The notes: a model not told the origin generated them from the sequence alone. A DNA stretch of 64,000 bases from Agrobacterium leguminum (GCF_015704895.1 NZ_JADQWB010000002.1:124001-188000); one strand, 5' to 3'; numbered from the stretch's first letter, positions 8,213 to 17,986 are shown. Translations and numbers: made by a program.

Positions 8213-8287
8213 TGGTGCTGCTAGAGAGATTTGAACTCTCGGCCTCTCCCTTACCAAGGGAGTGCTCTACCCCTGAGCTATAGCAGC
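8213..8287 (-). tRNA. tRNA-Thr (anticodon GGT)
   Basis: Reading the minus strand from 8287, the acceptor arm GCTGCTA pairs with TAGCAGC, and the anticodon stem CTCCC/GGGAG encloses TTGGTAA, giving anticodon GGT (Thr). The T arm contains GTTCAAATC. The CCA end is encoded. Length is 75 nt. It sits alone between convergent flaC and the forward-strand murA group. Confidence 0.97.
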
Positions 8288-8442
8288 ATCCGGTGCCGAA
8301 GCGTTTGCTTCAGCATCAAGCGTGGCGGCCTATTGCCATAGGTTTTTGACGAGCGCAAGTCGCAAAACGATATTCTTCATCAAGCGGGGCAAAAAAGCGT
8401 GCCCCCTGTTGAAAAATACATTTTTCAGATATTGCTGAATCT

Positions 8443-8709
8443 ATGAACGAACATCATGACAAACAGGCAAAGGCAGCGGTTTCCGCTGGCGCTTCCGCGG
8501 AAGCATCCGCCCCGGTGGCCGATGGTAAGCCGCAGGCGGGGCCCGGCGAAAAGGCGCGGCAGCGCGAGGCGGAACGCAAGGCGCGGGCGGCCAAGAAGCT
8601 TCGTGAAAATCTTTTAAAGCGCAAACAGCAGGTTCGCGCGCGCCGTGCCGGCGAAGAGGACGAGACGATTGGCCTGCCTGCCGCAAAAACGGACGAATCA
8701 TCCTCATAG
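8443..8709 (+). CDS. Small charged protein of unknown function upstream of murA
   Basis: An 88-residue protein I cannot assign to a function. It has an Ala-rich start, a central basic amphipathic stretch (QREAERKARAAKKLRENLLK), then RKQQVRARR, and an acidic/Ser tail. No signal peptide or membrane segment is visible. Codon usage matches the neighbours, and it precedes murA on the same strand with a 103-bp gap. The composition suggests a long helix that might bind nucleic acid, but that is inference only. Confidence 0.7.
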   Translation: MNEHHDKQAKAAVSAGASAEASAPVADGKPQAGPGEKARQREAERKARAAKKLRENLLKRKQQVRARRAGEEDETIGLPAAKTDESSS

Positions 8710-8812
8710 AGAATTCACCAAGCATAAATTGAAACGCCGCGGAAATTCGTCTAAGGACGCGCCTTTCCGCAAGGCACGATAAAGAAAGGCGGGCACAGGC
8801 CCGTAGGGACGC

Positions 8813-10105
8813 ATGGATCGCATCAGAATTACGGGTGGCAACAAGCTAAACGGCATCATTCCCATCTCCGGCGCCAAAAACGCCGCCTTGCCGTTGATGA
8901 TCGCATCGCTTCTGACCAGCGACACGCTGACGCTCGAAAACGTGCCGCATCTGGCGGACGTGGAGCAGCTCATCCGCATTCTCGGCAATCACGGCGTCGA
9001 TATTTCCGTCAACGGTCGCCGCGAAAGCCAGGGCGAAGCCTATTCCCGCACCGTGCACTTCACCTGCCGCACCATTGTCGATACCACCGCACCTTACGAG
9101 CTGGTGTCCAAGATGCGCGCAAGCTTCTGGGTCATCGGCCCGCTTCTGGCGCGTGAGGGCCGCGCCCGCGTTTCCCTGCCCGGCGGCTGCGCCATCGGCA
9201 CGCGCCCGGTCGACCTGTTCATCGAGGGCCTCGAGGCGCTTGGCGCAACGATGGAGATCGATGGCGGCTACATCAACGCCACGGCGCCCAAGGGCGGTCT
9301 GATCGGCGCGGTTTACACCTTCCCGAAAGTTTCCGTCGGCGCGACGCATGTGATGCTGATGGCCGCAAGCCTTGCCCGCGGCACCACCGTCATCCACAAC
9401 GCCGCCCGCGAGCCGGAAGTGGTAGATCTTGCGCAATGCCTGATCGCCATGGGCGCGAAGATCGAAGGCGCCGGCACCTCTACCATCACCATCGAAGGCG
9501 TCACCTCGCTCTCTGGAGCACGTCACCGCGTTCTGCCGGATCGTATCGAAACCGGCACCTATGCCATGGCAGTGGCAATGACCGGCGGTGACGTGGTGCT
9601 GGAAGGCACGCGCGCAGCGCTGCTCGACAACGCGCTCGATACGCTCAGGCTTGCAGGCGCCACGATCAGCGAGACGGAGACAGGCCTTCGCGTCGTGCGC
9701 AACGGCAACGGCATCCAGCCGGTCGATATCGTCACCGAGCCCTTCCCCGGCTTCCCCACCGACCTGCAGGCGCAGTTCATGGCGCTGATGACCCGCTCGC
9801 AGGGTGTTTCGCATATCACCGAAACCATCTTTGAAAACCGCTTCATGCATGTGCAGGAACTCGCCCGTCTCGGTGCGAAGATTTCGCTTTCCGGCCAGAT
9901 GGCCCGCATCGAGGGCGTCTCCCGCCTGAAGGGCGCGCCTGTCATGGCGACCGACCTGCGCGCTTCCGTATCGCTGGTCATTGCCGGCCTCGTGGCGGAA
10001 GGCGAGACCATGGTTTCGCGCGTCTACCACCTCGATCGCGGCTTCGAACGCCTTGAGGAAAAGCTCACCCGCTGCGGTGCACTGGTCGAACGCGTCAGCG
10101 ATTGA
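8813..10105 (+). CDS. murA: UDP-N-acetylglucosamine 1-carboxyvinyltransferase MurA
   Basis: Cytosolic enzyme for the first committed step of peptidoglycan synthesis: transfer of enolpyruvate from PEP to UDP-GlcNAc. The 430 residues begin with the family pattern [20 protein letters not shown]. The catalytic cysteine is Cys126 in [13 protein letters not shown], equivalent to Cys115 of E. coli and the target of fosfomycin. The end [15 protein letters not shown] is also typical. Downstream DUF2948 and hisD follow in the order common to Rhizobiales. Confidence 0.97.
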   Translation: MDRIRITGGNKLNGIIPISGAKNAALPLMIASLLTSDTLTLENVPHLADVEQLIRILGNHGVDISVNGRRESQGEAYSRTVHFTCRTIVDTTAPYELVSKMRASFWVIGPLLAREGRARVSLPGGCAIGTRPVDLFIEGLEALGATMEIDGGYINATAPKGGLIGAVYTFPKVSVGATHVMLMAASLARGTTVIHNAAREPEVVDLAQCLIAMGAKIEGAGTSTITIEGVTSLSGARHRVLPDRIETGTYAMAVAMTGGDVVLEGTRAALLDNALDTLRLAGATISETETGLRVVRNGNGIQPVDIVTEPFPGFPTDLQAQFMALMTRSQGVSHITETIFENRFMHVQELARLGAKISLSGQMARIEGVSRLKGAPVMATDLRASVSLVIAGLVAEGETMVSRVYHLDRGFERLEEKLTRCGALVERVSD

Positions 10106-10219
10106 TCCTGTCTTCGCCGCTCATCCGTTTTCTACCCGTTGCAGAGTGGGCCCGGACTGCCTATTTCCAATGTAAGTCATGGAAATAGCGGTCCGCACCG
10201 CAGAAGAAGGAAGAAAAAG

Positions 10220-10660
10220 ATGAGCGGCCTGAAATTGCTCGCGCTGGATACTGAAGATCTCTCTGTCATCTCGACACATATGCAGGACAGTGTCTTCAAG
10301 CTGAAGGATGTTGCCTTCGAGCCGAAGCACGGCCAGTTCACGCTTTCCGCCAACCGTTTTGTCTGGGAAAGCACTGACAAAAAGAACCTGCCGCCGGAAC
10401 GCTGCCGCAGCGTCGTTTTCCTGAAACGGGTCTCGGCCGTCCGCTCGCACGGTATCAACCGCGCCGACAGGGAACAGGTGCTGTCGCTTCTGGCCATCCG
10501 CTTCGTGCAGAACGGCGAAGGACCTGATGGAGCCGTGGAATTGACGCTTTCGGGCGGCGGCGCCATCGCGCTTGATGTCGAATGCATCGAGGCGCAATTG
10601 ACCGATGTGAGCGGCGCATGGGAAACGGCTGCCAAACCGCACCATCCAGACAGCGAATAA
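10220..10660 (+). CDS. DUF2948 family protein
   Basis: A 146-residue protein of the DUF2948 type, a family largely confined to alphaproteobacteria and typically found between murA and hisD, as here. The start ATG (MSGLKLLALDTEDLSVIS) has a purine-rich AAGAAGGAAG ribosome site; the open frame begins earlier at 10139 without support. Visible motifs are SVFKLKDVAFEPK and the terminal ALDVECIEAQLTDVS. The protein seems cytosolic, with no membrane segment. Function unknown. Confidence 0.85.
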   Translation: MSGLKLLALDTEDLSVISTHMQDSVFKLKDVAFEPKHGQFTLSANRFVWESTDKKNLPPERCRSVVFLKRVSAVRSHGINRADREQVLSLLAIRFVQNGEGPDGAVELTLSGGGAIALDVECIEAQLTDVSGAWETAAKPHHPDSE

Positions 10661-10752
10661 GCACACCGCGCCATTGCAACGGTTGCCTTTCGTCACCGTT
10701 TCGATTTATGCCACATACCAGAGCCGCAATTTTTCTGCGGTAAGTTCGTGCA

Positions 10753-10774
10753 CCTCGCGGGATCGCCCGCGGGG
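10753..10774 (+). promoter_or_regulatory. Hairpin in the hisD leader
   Basis: CCTCGCGGG pairs with CCCGCGGGG (nine pairs, one G-U) around an ATCG loop, 19 bases before the hisD start codon. It is just upstream of the ribosome site and has no T run, so an RNA structure affecting initiation is more likely than a terminator. Confidence 0.4.
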
Positions 10775-10793
10775 ACAATGAAAGGGTAATGGC

Positions 10794-12092
10794 GTGGCAA
10801 TCTGGCTGGAGCAGGCGTCGGCGGATTTCGAACAGAAATTCGCGGCCTTCCTGACAACCAAGAGAGAAGTTTCCGAAGACGTCAACGCAACCGTTCGCGA
10901 GATCATCAACGATGTCCGCCATCGCGGCGATGCGGCCCTTGCCCATTATTCCCAGAAATTCGACGGTATCGATTTCACCAAGGTTTCGATGCGTGTCACG
11001 GCGGATGAGATCGATGCGGCCTTCGCCGCCGTCGACAGAAGCGTCATCGAGGCGCTTGAACTTGCCGCCCGGCGTATCGAAAAACACCATGCACGGCAGA
11101 TGCCGAAGGATGATATTTATGAGGACGATATCGGCGTGGGCCTCGGCTCGCGCTGGACCGCCATCGAGGCCGTGGGCCTTTATGTGCCCGGCGGCACGGC
11201 CAGCTATCCAAGCTCGGTGCTGATGAACGCCGTGCCTGCCAGGGTCGCCGGTGTGGAGCGCATCGTCATGGTCGTGCCGGCCAATGGCGGTGCGGTCAAT
11301 CCGGCGGTGCTGGCTGCGGCGCGTATTGCGGGCGTCGAGGAAATCTATCGCATCGGCGGCGCGCAGGCTGTCGCAGCCCTTGCCTATGGCACGGAAACCA
11401 TCGCACCGGTCGCCAAGATCGTCGGTCCCGGCAATGCCTATGTGGCGGCCGCAAAGCGCCAGGTCTTCGGCACCGTCGGCATCGACATGATCGCCGGTCC
11501 CTCCGAAGTGCTGATCATTGCCGGCAGGGACAATGATCCCGACTGGCTTGCAGCCGATCTTCTGGCGCAGGCGGAGCATGATCGCGGCGCGCAATCCATC
11601 CTCATCACCGACAATGCCGAACTCGGCAAGGCCGTTGAAGCCGCTGTCGAGCGGCAGTTGAAGCGCCTGTCGCGCTCCGAGACGGCGGCGGCAAGCTGGG
11701 CCGATTTCGGCGCGGTCATTCTGGTCGAAAAGCTTTCCGACGCCATTCCGCTCGCCAACCGCATCGCCGCCGAGCATCTGGAACTTGCCGTCGATGACCC
11801 GGATGCCCTGATGGCGCATATCCGCAATGCAGGTGCGATTTTCGTCGGACGCCATACGCCGGAAGTGATCGGCGATTATGTCGGCGGCTCCAACCACGTG
11901 CTCCCGACAGCGCGGTCGGCGCGCTTCTCCTCTGGCCTCTCGGTGCTGGATTTCGTCAAGCGCACTTCGATCCTGCGGCTTGGGCCGGAGCAGTTGCGAC
12001 AGCTTGCGCCCGCGGCCATCACCCTTGCCCGGTCCGAGGGACTGGACGCGCATGCGCGTTCCGTCTCCATTCGCCTCAATCCGGAAAGTTAA
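10794..12092 (+). CDS. hisD: Histidinol dehydrogenase HisD
   Basis: Zinc enzyme catalysing the last two steps of histidine synthesis, histidinol to histidine with two NAD+. The start is GTG (MAIWLEQASADFEQKF) with AAAGGG seven bases upstream. In 432 residues the family motifs are present: WTAIEAVGLYVPGGTASYPS, then GPGNAYVAAAKRQV, GPSEVLIIAGRDNDP and AQAEHD. The C-terminus SEGLDAHARSVSIRL is typical. UPF0262 follows after 3 bp. Confidence 0.97.
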   Translation: MAIWLEQASADFEQKFAAFLTTKREVSEDVNATVREIINDVRHRGDAALAHYSQKFDGIDFTKVSMRVTADEIDAAFAAVDRSVIEALELAARRIEKHHARQMPKDDIYEDDIGVGLGSRWTAIEAVGLYVPGGTASYPSSVLMNAVPARVAGVERIVMVVPANGGAVNPAVLAAARIAGVEEIYRIGGAQAVAALAYGTETIAPVAKIVGPGNAYVAAAKRQVFGTVGIDMIAGPSEVLIIAGRDNDPDWLAADLLAQAEHDRGAQSILITDNAELGKAVEAAVERQLKRLSRSETAAASWADFGAVILVEKLSDAIPLANRIAAEHLELAVDDPDALMAHIRNAGAIFVGRHTPEVIGDYVGGSNHVLPTARSARFSSGLSVLDFVKRTSILRLGPEQLRQLAPAAITLARSEGLDAHARSVSIRLNPES

Positions 12093-12095
12093 GCG

Positions 12096-12569
12096 ATGGC
12101 TTCAGGCGATTTCCGGCTTTGCGACGTGGTACTGGACGACAGCATCGGCCGGTCCACGCCCGACGTGGAGCATGAACGCGCCGTCGCCATTTTCGACCTG
12201 ATCGAAGAAAACAGCTTCGAACCTTTCGGCCATGATGGCGGCCCCTATCGGCTGCATATATCGCTGGTCGATGCCAAGCTGGTTTTTTCGATCCGCACCG
12301 AAGACGAGAAGGATGTCGCGACCCATATTCTGTCGCTGACGCCGTTCCGCCGCATCATCAAGGATTATTTCCTGATCTGCGAAAGCTATTACGAAGCGAT
12401 CCGCTCCTCTACGCCGAGCCAGATCGAGGCGATCGACATGGGCCGGCGCGGCATTCACAATGATGGCTCGCAGACGCTGATGGACCGGCTTTCGGGCAAG
12501 ATCAGGATCGATTTCGACACGGCGCGCCGCCTCTTCACCCTTGTCTGCGTGCTTTATTGGCGGGGTTAG
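12096..12569 (+). CDS. UPF0262 family protein
   Basis: A 157-residue protein matching the UPF0262 family, which is restricted to alphaproteobacteria and conserved next to hisD. The start [19 protein letters not shown] follows hisD by 3 bp. Recognisable blocks are [20 protein letters not shown] and [24 protein letters not shown] sequence. It is soluble, without signal or membrane segment. Function is unknown; coupling with hisD and the phosphatase-like gene is conserved in rhizobia. Confidence 0.87.
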   Translation: MASGDFRLCDVVLDDSIGRSTPDVEHERAVAIFDLIEENSFEPFGHDGGPYRLHISLVDAKLVFSIRTEDEKDVATHILSLTPFRRIIKDYFLICESYYEAIRSSTPSQIEAIDMGRRGIHNDGSQTLMDRLSGKIRIDFDTARRLFTLVCVLYWRG

Positions 12570-12571
12570 AG

Positions 12572-13060
12572 ATGATCGATCCTGCCGCAGCGCCAAACGA
12601 GGGACGAGCGCCGAAATCGGTCCTCTTCATGTGCGGCATGAACTCCATCCGTTCCCCCATGGCGGAGGTCATCGCCAAACGGCTGGTGGCGCCCGGCATC
12701 TACATCCAGTCCGCCGGCGTGCGGGCGGGCGAGCGCGATCCATTCGTGGATGCGGTGCTGGAAGAACAGGGCTTTTCGCTCGGCAAGCACAAGCCGCGCA
12801 CTCTGGATGAGATCGAGGATGATTTTTTCGATCTGATCATTACATTGACGCCGGAAGCCCATCACGCCGCACTGGAACTGACGCGCTCGAATTCGCTGGA
12901 CGTGGTCTATTGGCCGACCATGGACCCGACGGTGATCACAGGCACGCGCGAGCAGATTCTCGACGCCTATCGCGAGGTGCGGGACCATCTGGCAAAACTG
13001 ATCTCGGAACGATTGCCAAGGCGGCAGCAGCCGGTGGCGGATACGCTTTCAAAAGACTGA
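12572..13060 (+). CDS. Low-molecular-weight protein tyrosine phosphatase / arsenate reductase-like protein
   Basis: Cytosolic phosphatase-fold protein of 162 residues. The P-loop CGMNSIRSP fits the C-X5-R-S signature of LMW phosphatases and the ArsC thioredoxin-linked reductases. The acid loop WPTMDP supplies the expected Asp-Pro. The ATG at 12572 directly follows the UPF0262 stop; an upstream TTG at 12557 overlapping that gene is also possible. No arsenic genes are nearby, so a housekeeping protein phosphatase role is more likely than arsenate reduction, but substrate is not shown by the sequence. Confidence 0.85.
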   Translation: MIDPAAAPNEGRAPKSVLFMCGMNSIRSPMAEVIAKRLVAPGIYIQSAGVRAGERDPFVDAVLEEQGFSLGKHKPRTLDEIEDDFFDLIITLTPEAHHAALELTRSNSLDVVYWPTMDPTVITGTREQILDAYREVRDHLAKLISERLPRRQQPVADTLSKD

Positions 13061-13203
13061 AAACTGCCTCGGCCTGTTAAAATCAATCGCGATTTTCAAG
13101 CCGATGCTTTAGAGGTTCACAAATGTGCCGGGATTGTGTAGTTTCCGCGCAATTTTCCCGGACTCGATATGTCCGGCACTATCAACAGGAAGAAAACCCT
13201 TAC

Positions 13204-13422
13204 ATGACAAAAGAAGAAGTCCTTGAATTCCCGGGCATCGTAACCGAATTGCTGCCGAACGCAACATTCCGCGTGAAGCTTGAGAACGACCACGAAATCA
13301 TCGCCCACACGGCGGGCCGCATGCGCAAGAACCGTATCCGCGTTCTGGCCGGCGACAAGGTGCTGGTCGAAATGACGCCTTACGACCTCACCAAGGGCCG
13401 CATCACCTATCGCTTCAAGTAA
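13204..13422 (+). CDS. infA: Translation initiation factor IF-1
   Basis: A 72-residue S1/OB-fold protein that binds the ribosomal A site during initiation. The sequence [20 protein letters not shown], then [20 protein letters not shown] and GRITYRFK, is diagnostic. The frame is open from 13123, but the conserved start is at 13204. A separate leader of about 140 bp precedes it, suggesting its own promoter. maf and yacG follow. Confidence 0.97.
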   Translation: MTKEEVLEFPGIVTELLPNATFRVKLENDHEIIAHTAGRMRKNRIRVLAGDKVLVEMTPYDLTKGRITYRFK

Positions 13423-13455
13423 TCCACCTTCCGCATCGGACGCCCGGGCAGCGCA

Positions 13456-14079
13456 ATGACCAATTCAAAACAAAAGCTCGTTCTGGCATCCGGCTCGCCG
13501 CGGCGTCTGGAGCTGCTGCATCAGATCGGTATCGAACCGGCACGTCTGATGCCGATGGACATCGACGAGACGCCGGCCAAGCTCGAGCATCCGCGCACGC
13601 TCTGCCGCCGTCTGTCATTGCAGAAGGCGGAAGCCGCGCAGGCGGCGCTGAAGAACGAACAGGCGTGGAAAGACGCCTATGTTCTGGGATCCGATACGGT
13701 GGTCGCCGTTGGTCGCCGCATCGTCGGCAAGGCCGAATATACGGAAGAGGCCTCGGCGGCGCTGCATCTTCTCTCGGGACGCAGCCATTGGGTCTATACC
13801 GGCATCTGCCTTGTGACCCCCGGCGGCAAGATCCGCCAGAAGGTCGCGGAGACCAAGGTGCGCTTCAAGCGCCTCTCCACGCGGGAGATCGAGGCTTACA
13901 TCGCGTCGGGCCAGTGGCGCGGCAAAGCTGGTGCCTATGGCATCCAGGGCATTGCCGGCGCCTTCGTGCAGAAACTGACCGGCTCCTATACCAATGTCGT
14001 CGGCCTGCCGCTTTATGAAACCATGTCGCTTCTTTCCGGAGAAGGATTTGAGGTGACTTCGGGCTGGCTCGAAGGATAG
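13456..14079 (+). CDS. maf: Maf-family nucleoside triphosphate pyrophosphatase
   Basis: House-cleaning pyrophosphatase that hydrolyses non-canonical nucleoside triphosphates. The 207 residues start with the Maf signature [19 protein letters not shown] and include [32 protein letters not shown] and the [19 protein letters not shown] block. Length and motifs are normal. It lies 33 bp after infA and 3 bp before yacG. Whether it prefers dTTP/UTP or m7GTP cannot be decided by eye. Confidence 0.93.
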   Translation: MTNSKQKLVLASGSPRRLELLHQIGIEPARLMPMDIDETPAKLEHPRTLCRRLSLQKAEAAQAALKNEQAWKDAYVLGSDTVVAVGRRIVGKAEYTEEASAALHLLSGRSHWVYTGICLVTPGGKIRQKVAETKVRFKRLSTREIEAYIASGQWRGKAGAYGIQGIAGAFVQKLTGSYTNVVGLPLYETMSLLSGEGFEVTSGWLEG

Positions 14080-14082
14080 GCC

Positions 14083-14310
14083 ATGGCAAAGTCCCCCACA
14101 GAAGGCGCTGGAAACGTCACCCCGCTTCGCAAATCCCAGCCATGCCCGGAATGCGGGCGGCCCTCGACGCGCGAAGACTATCCTTTCTGTTCGGATCGCT
14201 GCCGCTCGCTCGATCTCGCCCGCTGGCTGAACGGCTCCTACGCCATTCCGGTTGCGGACGATGAAAGCAGCGCCGGCGGACAGGACGGCGGCAAGAATAA
14301 CGCCGAATGA
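14083..14310 (+). CDS. yacG: DNA gyrase inhibitor YacG
   Basis: Small zinc-finger protein (75 residues) known to bind GyrB and inhibit gyrase. The four zinc cysteines are visible as CPECGRP and [17 protein letters not shown]. The tail YAIPV is typical. It directly follows maf, as in many rhizobia. A hairpin (ACCGCCG...CGGCGGT, about 14320-14340) lies just after the stop and may end transcription. Confidence 0.93.
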   Translation: MAKSPTEGAGNVTPLRKSQPCPECGRPSTREDYPFCSDRCRSLDLARWLNGSYAIPVADDESSAGGQDGGKNNAE

Positions 14311-14460
14311 GAACCTGCACCGCCGGAAACTTCGGCGGTGAATTGCATAAGATTTTCAGAGCCACCGCTCACACCACATATTCACCGGGTTGCCGACAGC
14401 CCGAAAAACCATATCAGAACCGGCTGACGCCTTTTTCCGCCAGCCCCTTAAGGTCTTGCG

Positions 14461-15294
14461 ATGGACGCAGGCTTGCAAAAGAGAGTGAGCCATGGCGCGC
14501 TGCTGTTTGCGGTGCTGGCCGTTTGCCTTGCCATAGGCGCGACGGTGCTGCTAGCCAATGACAAGAAGCACCTCAAAAGCCTGCTGGCCTATCTCAATCT
14601 GACGCCCGCCATACAGTCCGCCACGCCACCGAAGATGAAGCCCGTCAAGCGGCAGAAACTCGCCGTCCAAAAAGTCTCTCTGCCGCCGCATCTGCTGAAG
14701 TTCGAGCAAGTGGGCGACAGAGCATCTTTCGCCCGCGATTTCGTTGTTTCCGGCAAGGAGCTTTGCGACCGCTTTACCACCGCAGGTTTCTCCAACCCGC
14801 GGGGCTGGCACGCGAGCCCGGTCAACATCCGCAGTTTCGAATGCATGGCCGATTTTGCGGCAGGAAACGCATCGGACCCGGCCGAGCGGGCATCGCTCTT
14901 TCTTGAAATCAGGGGGGAAGCCTCGGGGGAGGTTCGCTCCATCCGGATGAAGGCGGTTGCGCCCAAGACACCGGACGGAGCGGCCGTTCTGACGAAGCTC
15001 GATGAAGCACTCACCATGATTATCGGACAGACACGCTGGGCCGATCTAGCGGACATGCTGGAGCCGGCACGCCGGATGCAGCCCTATCAGGCACAACATT
15101 TCGGTATTTCGGTTTCCATAAAACCGGAACCGACGGCGCCGCATCGCCTGAACGTGATTTTGCTCGCAAGCGAACAATCGCCGGGGGTGAAGCTGACACG
15201 CAGCTTTTTTGACCGGGATGGCTGGCTTAGCCCAGCCGCGCGAATGGATCGGCCGGCGCTCTATCCTTCCGTCAATAAAGACCGTGTCCGGTGA
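14461..15294 (+). CDS. Membrane-anchored protein of unknown function
   Basis: A 277-residue protein not assigned to a function; it may belong to DUF6030, which I cannot verify. One N-terminal membrane segment (about residues 13-33, ALLFAVLAVCLAIGATVLLA) would place the rest in the periplasm. Two cysteines (in KELCDRFTTAG and SFECMADFAAG) could form a disulfide. The repeated pattern around FSNPRGWHASPVN suggests a compact globular domain. It faces a convergent epimerase gene 12 bp away. Codon use is ordinary. Confidence 0.75.
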   Translation: MDAGLQKRVSHGALLFAVLAVCLAIGATVLLANDKKHLKSLLAYLNLTPAIQSATPPKMKPVKRQKLAVQKVSLPPHLLKFEQVGDRASFARDFVVSGKELCDRFTTAGFSNPRGWHASPVNIRSFECMADFAAGNASDPAERASLFLEIRGEASGEVRSIRMKAVAPKTPDGAAVLTKLDEALTMIIGQTRWADLADMLEPARRMQPYQAQHFGISVSIKPEPTAPHRLNVILLASEQSPGVKLTRSFFDRDGWLSPAARMDRPALYPSVNKDRVR

Positions 15295-15306
15295 GGCAAA
15301 GGCCGC

Positions 15307-16338
15307 TCAGCCTATCGCTGCGAGCTTGCGCCGCACCGGCGGAATCCTGTCGCTTTGCTGGGCCTGACGCTTGGCCTCCCACTGAAGTGCTGTGCGAACG
15401 ATTGTCGCCAGATCGTTGAAGCGGGGACGCCAGCCCAGCTCCGACTGGATACGCGACGAATCCGCCACCATGGTCGCAATATCGCCCGCCCGGCGCGGAC
15501 AATGGATGATCGGAAAATCGCGTCCCGATTCCCGCTGCACGGCCTGCAGGACGTCCAGAACCGAATAACCAACGCCATAACCGCAATTGAGTGTGCGGGT
15601 GCCGCCACCGGCGCGCAGATGCGCCATGGCGAGCATATGGGCGTCAATCAGGTCGCTGACGTGAATATAGTCGCGGACGCCGGTGCCATCGGCGGTCGGG
15701 TAATCCGTTCCGTAAACTTCCACTTGGTCGCGGCGACCGGTTGCGGCTTCGCAGGCGACTTTGATGAGGTTTGCCACGCCCGTGAGGGAAGGCCCGGCGC
15801 GGCCCTGCGGGTCGGCTCCGGCGACATTGAAATAACGCAGCGCCACATAGTTGAAATCATGCGCCTTGACGACGTCACGCAGCATGATCTCGGAAGCGAG
15901 TTTCGACAGGCCGTAGGGGTTTTCCGGGCTGAGGATCGCAGTTTCGGGAACCGGGCCATCAAAGGGCTGGTTTCCATAGACGGCGGCTGTCGAGGAGAAG
16001 ATGAAATTGCGGATGCCATGGGCGACCGCCGCAGCGACGAGGGCGCGGGTCGTGCCCGTATTGTTTTCGTAATATTCGAGCGGCTGGCTGATCGATTCAG
16101 GAACGCTGACAGAGCCTGCGAAGTGGAAAATGGTCTCGATCTGGTTTTCTTCGAAAATCTGGTCCAGCAGGGCGCGGTCCGCCACGTCGCCCAGATAAAA
16201 ACGCGCCGCTGGCGCAACAGCCCAGCGCGACCCCGTCGAAAGCCGGTCAACAACAACGACCTCTTCCCCGGCATCGAGCAAAGCCCACACCATGTGGCTT
16301 CCTATATAACCGGCCCCACCCGTGACCAGAACAGCCAT
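15307..16338 (-). CDS. galE: UDP-glucose 4-epimerase (GalE/ExoB type)
   Basis: Interconverts UDP-glucose and UDP-galactose for galactose-containing surface polysaccharides; in rhizobia the exoB product supplies succinoglycan and LPS synthesis. The 343 residues have the Rossmann motif GGAGYIGSH, the Ser-containing FSSTAAVYGN and the catalytic YGLSK (Tyr-x3-Lys). The substrate region reads LRYFNVAGADPQG and later TGVRDYIHV. The AT-rich upstream region would hold the promoter. Role in exopolysaccharide is inferred. Confidence 0.93.
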   Translation of the reverse strand: MAVLVTGGAGYIGSHMVWALLDAGEEVVVVDRLSTGSRWAVAPAARFYLGDVADRALLDQIFEENQIETIFHFAGSVSVPESISQPLEYYENNTGTTRALVAAAVAHGIRNFIFSSTAAVYGNQPFDGPVPETAILSPENPYGLSKLASEIMLRDVVKAHDFNYVALRYFNVAGADPQGRAGPSLTGVANLIKVACEAATGRRDQVEVYGTDYPTADGTGVRDYIHVSDLIDAHMLAMAHLRAGGGTRTLNCGYGVGYSVLDVLQAVQRESGRDFPIIHCPRRAGDIATMVADSSRIQSELGWRPRFNDLATIVRTALQWEAKRQAQQSDRIPPVRRKLAAIG

Positions 16339-16665
16339 GACACTACTTCCCTGTTTGCTTTTCTTGAGCTCATCAAAGCCAATAATTCTTCATCATTGAT
16401 TACTTGCACAGCGAATACGCGACCAATCCACCGCCCCATTAAAAAGGTGGCTTACGATTGGTTAGCGCAATGAAGTGCTTTTTATCTATTAGTGAAAATG
16501 TTCTCATAAATGGAACAAGGAGCGCATATCACAGAAAATGCCCCACGTCGATGGTTGCGCCGTGGGGTTGCAGTTTTAGGTCTTCGCTGTGATTTTGTTG
16601 TCGATTTCCCTACCGAAGCGCGATCCCGGCACGGCAGGGGAAACCATTATACGGAAAGCCGACGC
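16339..16665. other. Intergenic region between galE and the aminotransferase
   Basis: About 327 bases without a supported gene. The first 170 bases, upstream of minus-strand galE, are AT-rich and probably hold its promoter. A hairpin (CCCCACG 16541-16547 with CGTGGGG 16561-16567) lies about 100 bases beyond the aminotransferase stop on the minus strand and could be its terminator. A forward frame from 16510 mirrors the aminotransferase and was rejected. Confidence 0.5.
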
Positions 16666-17832
16666 TTACCTGCCGAGGATATAGGATGCCAGCCGGTCGG
16701 CCGCGTCTTCTATCTGCCTGGGGTTGCGCAGGAAACAGGCGCGGAGAAACAGCTCCCCTCCCGGACCGAAGGCCGTGCCGGGCGCAAGACCGACGCCGGT
16801 CTTGTCGACGATATCGAGCGCCGTCGCCCGGCTGTCCGTCACGCCGTCAATCTTGAGGAAGGCGTAAAGGGCGCCGTCCGGCTTCAGGGTTTCCACACGG
16901 TTCGTCGCGATGAGCGCATCGCAGAGAATATCGCGGGATGTCAGAGCGCGTTCGTAATTCTCGCGGACGAAACCATCGCCGTGATCGAGGGCGGCGACCG
17001 CGCCGCGCTGCATGAATTGCGCCACGCCTGAGGTGGAATATTGAATGAGATTCTCGATCACCTGACCGATGGCCGGCGGGGCGACGAGCCAGCCGACGCG
17101 CCAGCCGGTCATGGACCAGTTCTTCGAGAAGGAATTGGCGAAGACGATCTTGTCGTCCGGCTCCATGACGTCGAGGAAGGACGGCGCACGGCTGCCGGAA
17201 TAATGATAAAGCGCATAAATCTCGTCGGCGACGATCCACAGATCGTGTTTGCGGGCGAGCGTCAGAACGTCGCGGAGATTGTCGAGCGTCGCCGTCCAGC
17301 CGGTCGGGTTGGAGGGCGTATTGATGAAAAGCGCCTTCGTCTTGCCGGTGATCGCGCTTTCCAGCCTGTTGATATCGAAATCCCAGCGGCCGTCGCGGAA
17401 ATCGATACCGACCGGAACCGCCTTCGCACCCGCCACGCCGATGGCGGCCACGATATTCGGCCATGTCGGAGACAAATAGACCATTTCGTCGCCCGGCGAG
17501 GTCAGCGCCTGCACGGCAAGCACGATGGCCTGCATGCCGGAACCGGTCGCGTAAAAATGCTCCGGCGGCAGCGACGCTGCGAAATGACGTTGATAATAAC
17601 GGCTCAGCGCCTGGCGCAATTCGGGAATGCCGCGCTGCCAGGTATAGAAGGTTTCGCCGTTGTTCAGCCCATCGATGGCGGCCTGATTGATGAAGTCCGG
17701 GCTCGGCAGATCGCCTTCGCCGACCCACAGCGGCAGGAGATTGTCCCGCCCGCGGGCGTAATTCACGACTTCAACAATGCCGCTCTCGGGAGCCGCCAGA
17801 GAGCGCGCACTCAGACTGTTCAAAATGGACAT
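16666..17832 (-). CDS. PLP-dependent class I/II aminotransferase
   Basis: Fold-type I aminotransferase of 388 residues, probably acting on aromatic, aspartate or keto acid substrates. Visible motifs: GEGDLPSPDFI near the start, SPTWPNIVAAIGVAGA, NTPSNPTGW, ADEIYALYHY, and the PLP lysine in NSFSKNWSMTGWRVGW. The chosen ATG at 17832 has GGAG eight bases upstream; a GTG at 17841 is in frame. It stands alone on the minus strand. Exact substrate is unknown; annotations for similar proteins as aspartate aminotransferase are often generic. Confidence 0.88.
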   Translation of the reverse strand: MSILNSLSARSLAAPESGIVEVVNYARGRDNLLPLWVGEGDLPSPDFINQAAIDGLNNGETFYTWQRGIPELRQALSRYYQRHFAASLPPEHFYATGSGMQAIVLAVQALTSPGDEMVYLSPTWPNIVAAIGVAGAKAVPVGIDFRDGRWDFDINRLESAITGKTKALFINTPSNPTGWTATLDNLRDVLTLARKHDLWIVADEIYALYHYSGSRAPSFLDVMEPDDKIVFANSFSKNWSMTGWRVGWLVAPPAIGQVIENLIQYSTSGVAQFMQRGAVAALDHGDGFVRENYERALTSRDILCDALIATNRVETLKPDGALYAFLKIDGVTDSRATALDIVDKTGVGLAPGTAFGPGGELFLRACFLRNPRQIEDAADRLASYILGR

Positions 17833-17920
17833 TAAAGACACTCCGTTTGGTGCCTTCTTATCGCATCGAACCAGCCATGTGCATGATATTCCGTGAGGCG
17901 ATCATGGATTTTCTTTATGG

Positions 17921-17982
17921 GTCATCCCCGGCAGGAGATCGCCGGCCTCATGGGCCGGCACATCAGGCCGGGGACGATGGCG
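17921..17982. repeat. Nested palindrome downstream of mscL
   Basis: An inner stem GCCGGCC/GGCCGGC (17941-17947 with 17953-17959) sits inside outer arms TCCCCGGC (17925-17932) and GCCGGGGA (17967-17974). It lies just past the mscL stop and could act as its terminator or be a decayed intergenic palindromic element similar in style to the one at 48277-48353. Confidence 0.45.
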
Positions 17983-17986
17983 ACAA

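Noticed and set aside
16510-17031. Forward open frame opposite the aminotransferase
   Set aside because: It mirrors a well-supported minus-strand gene and has no family features or ribosome site.
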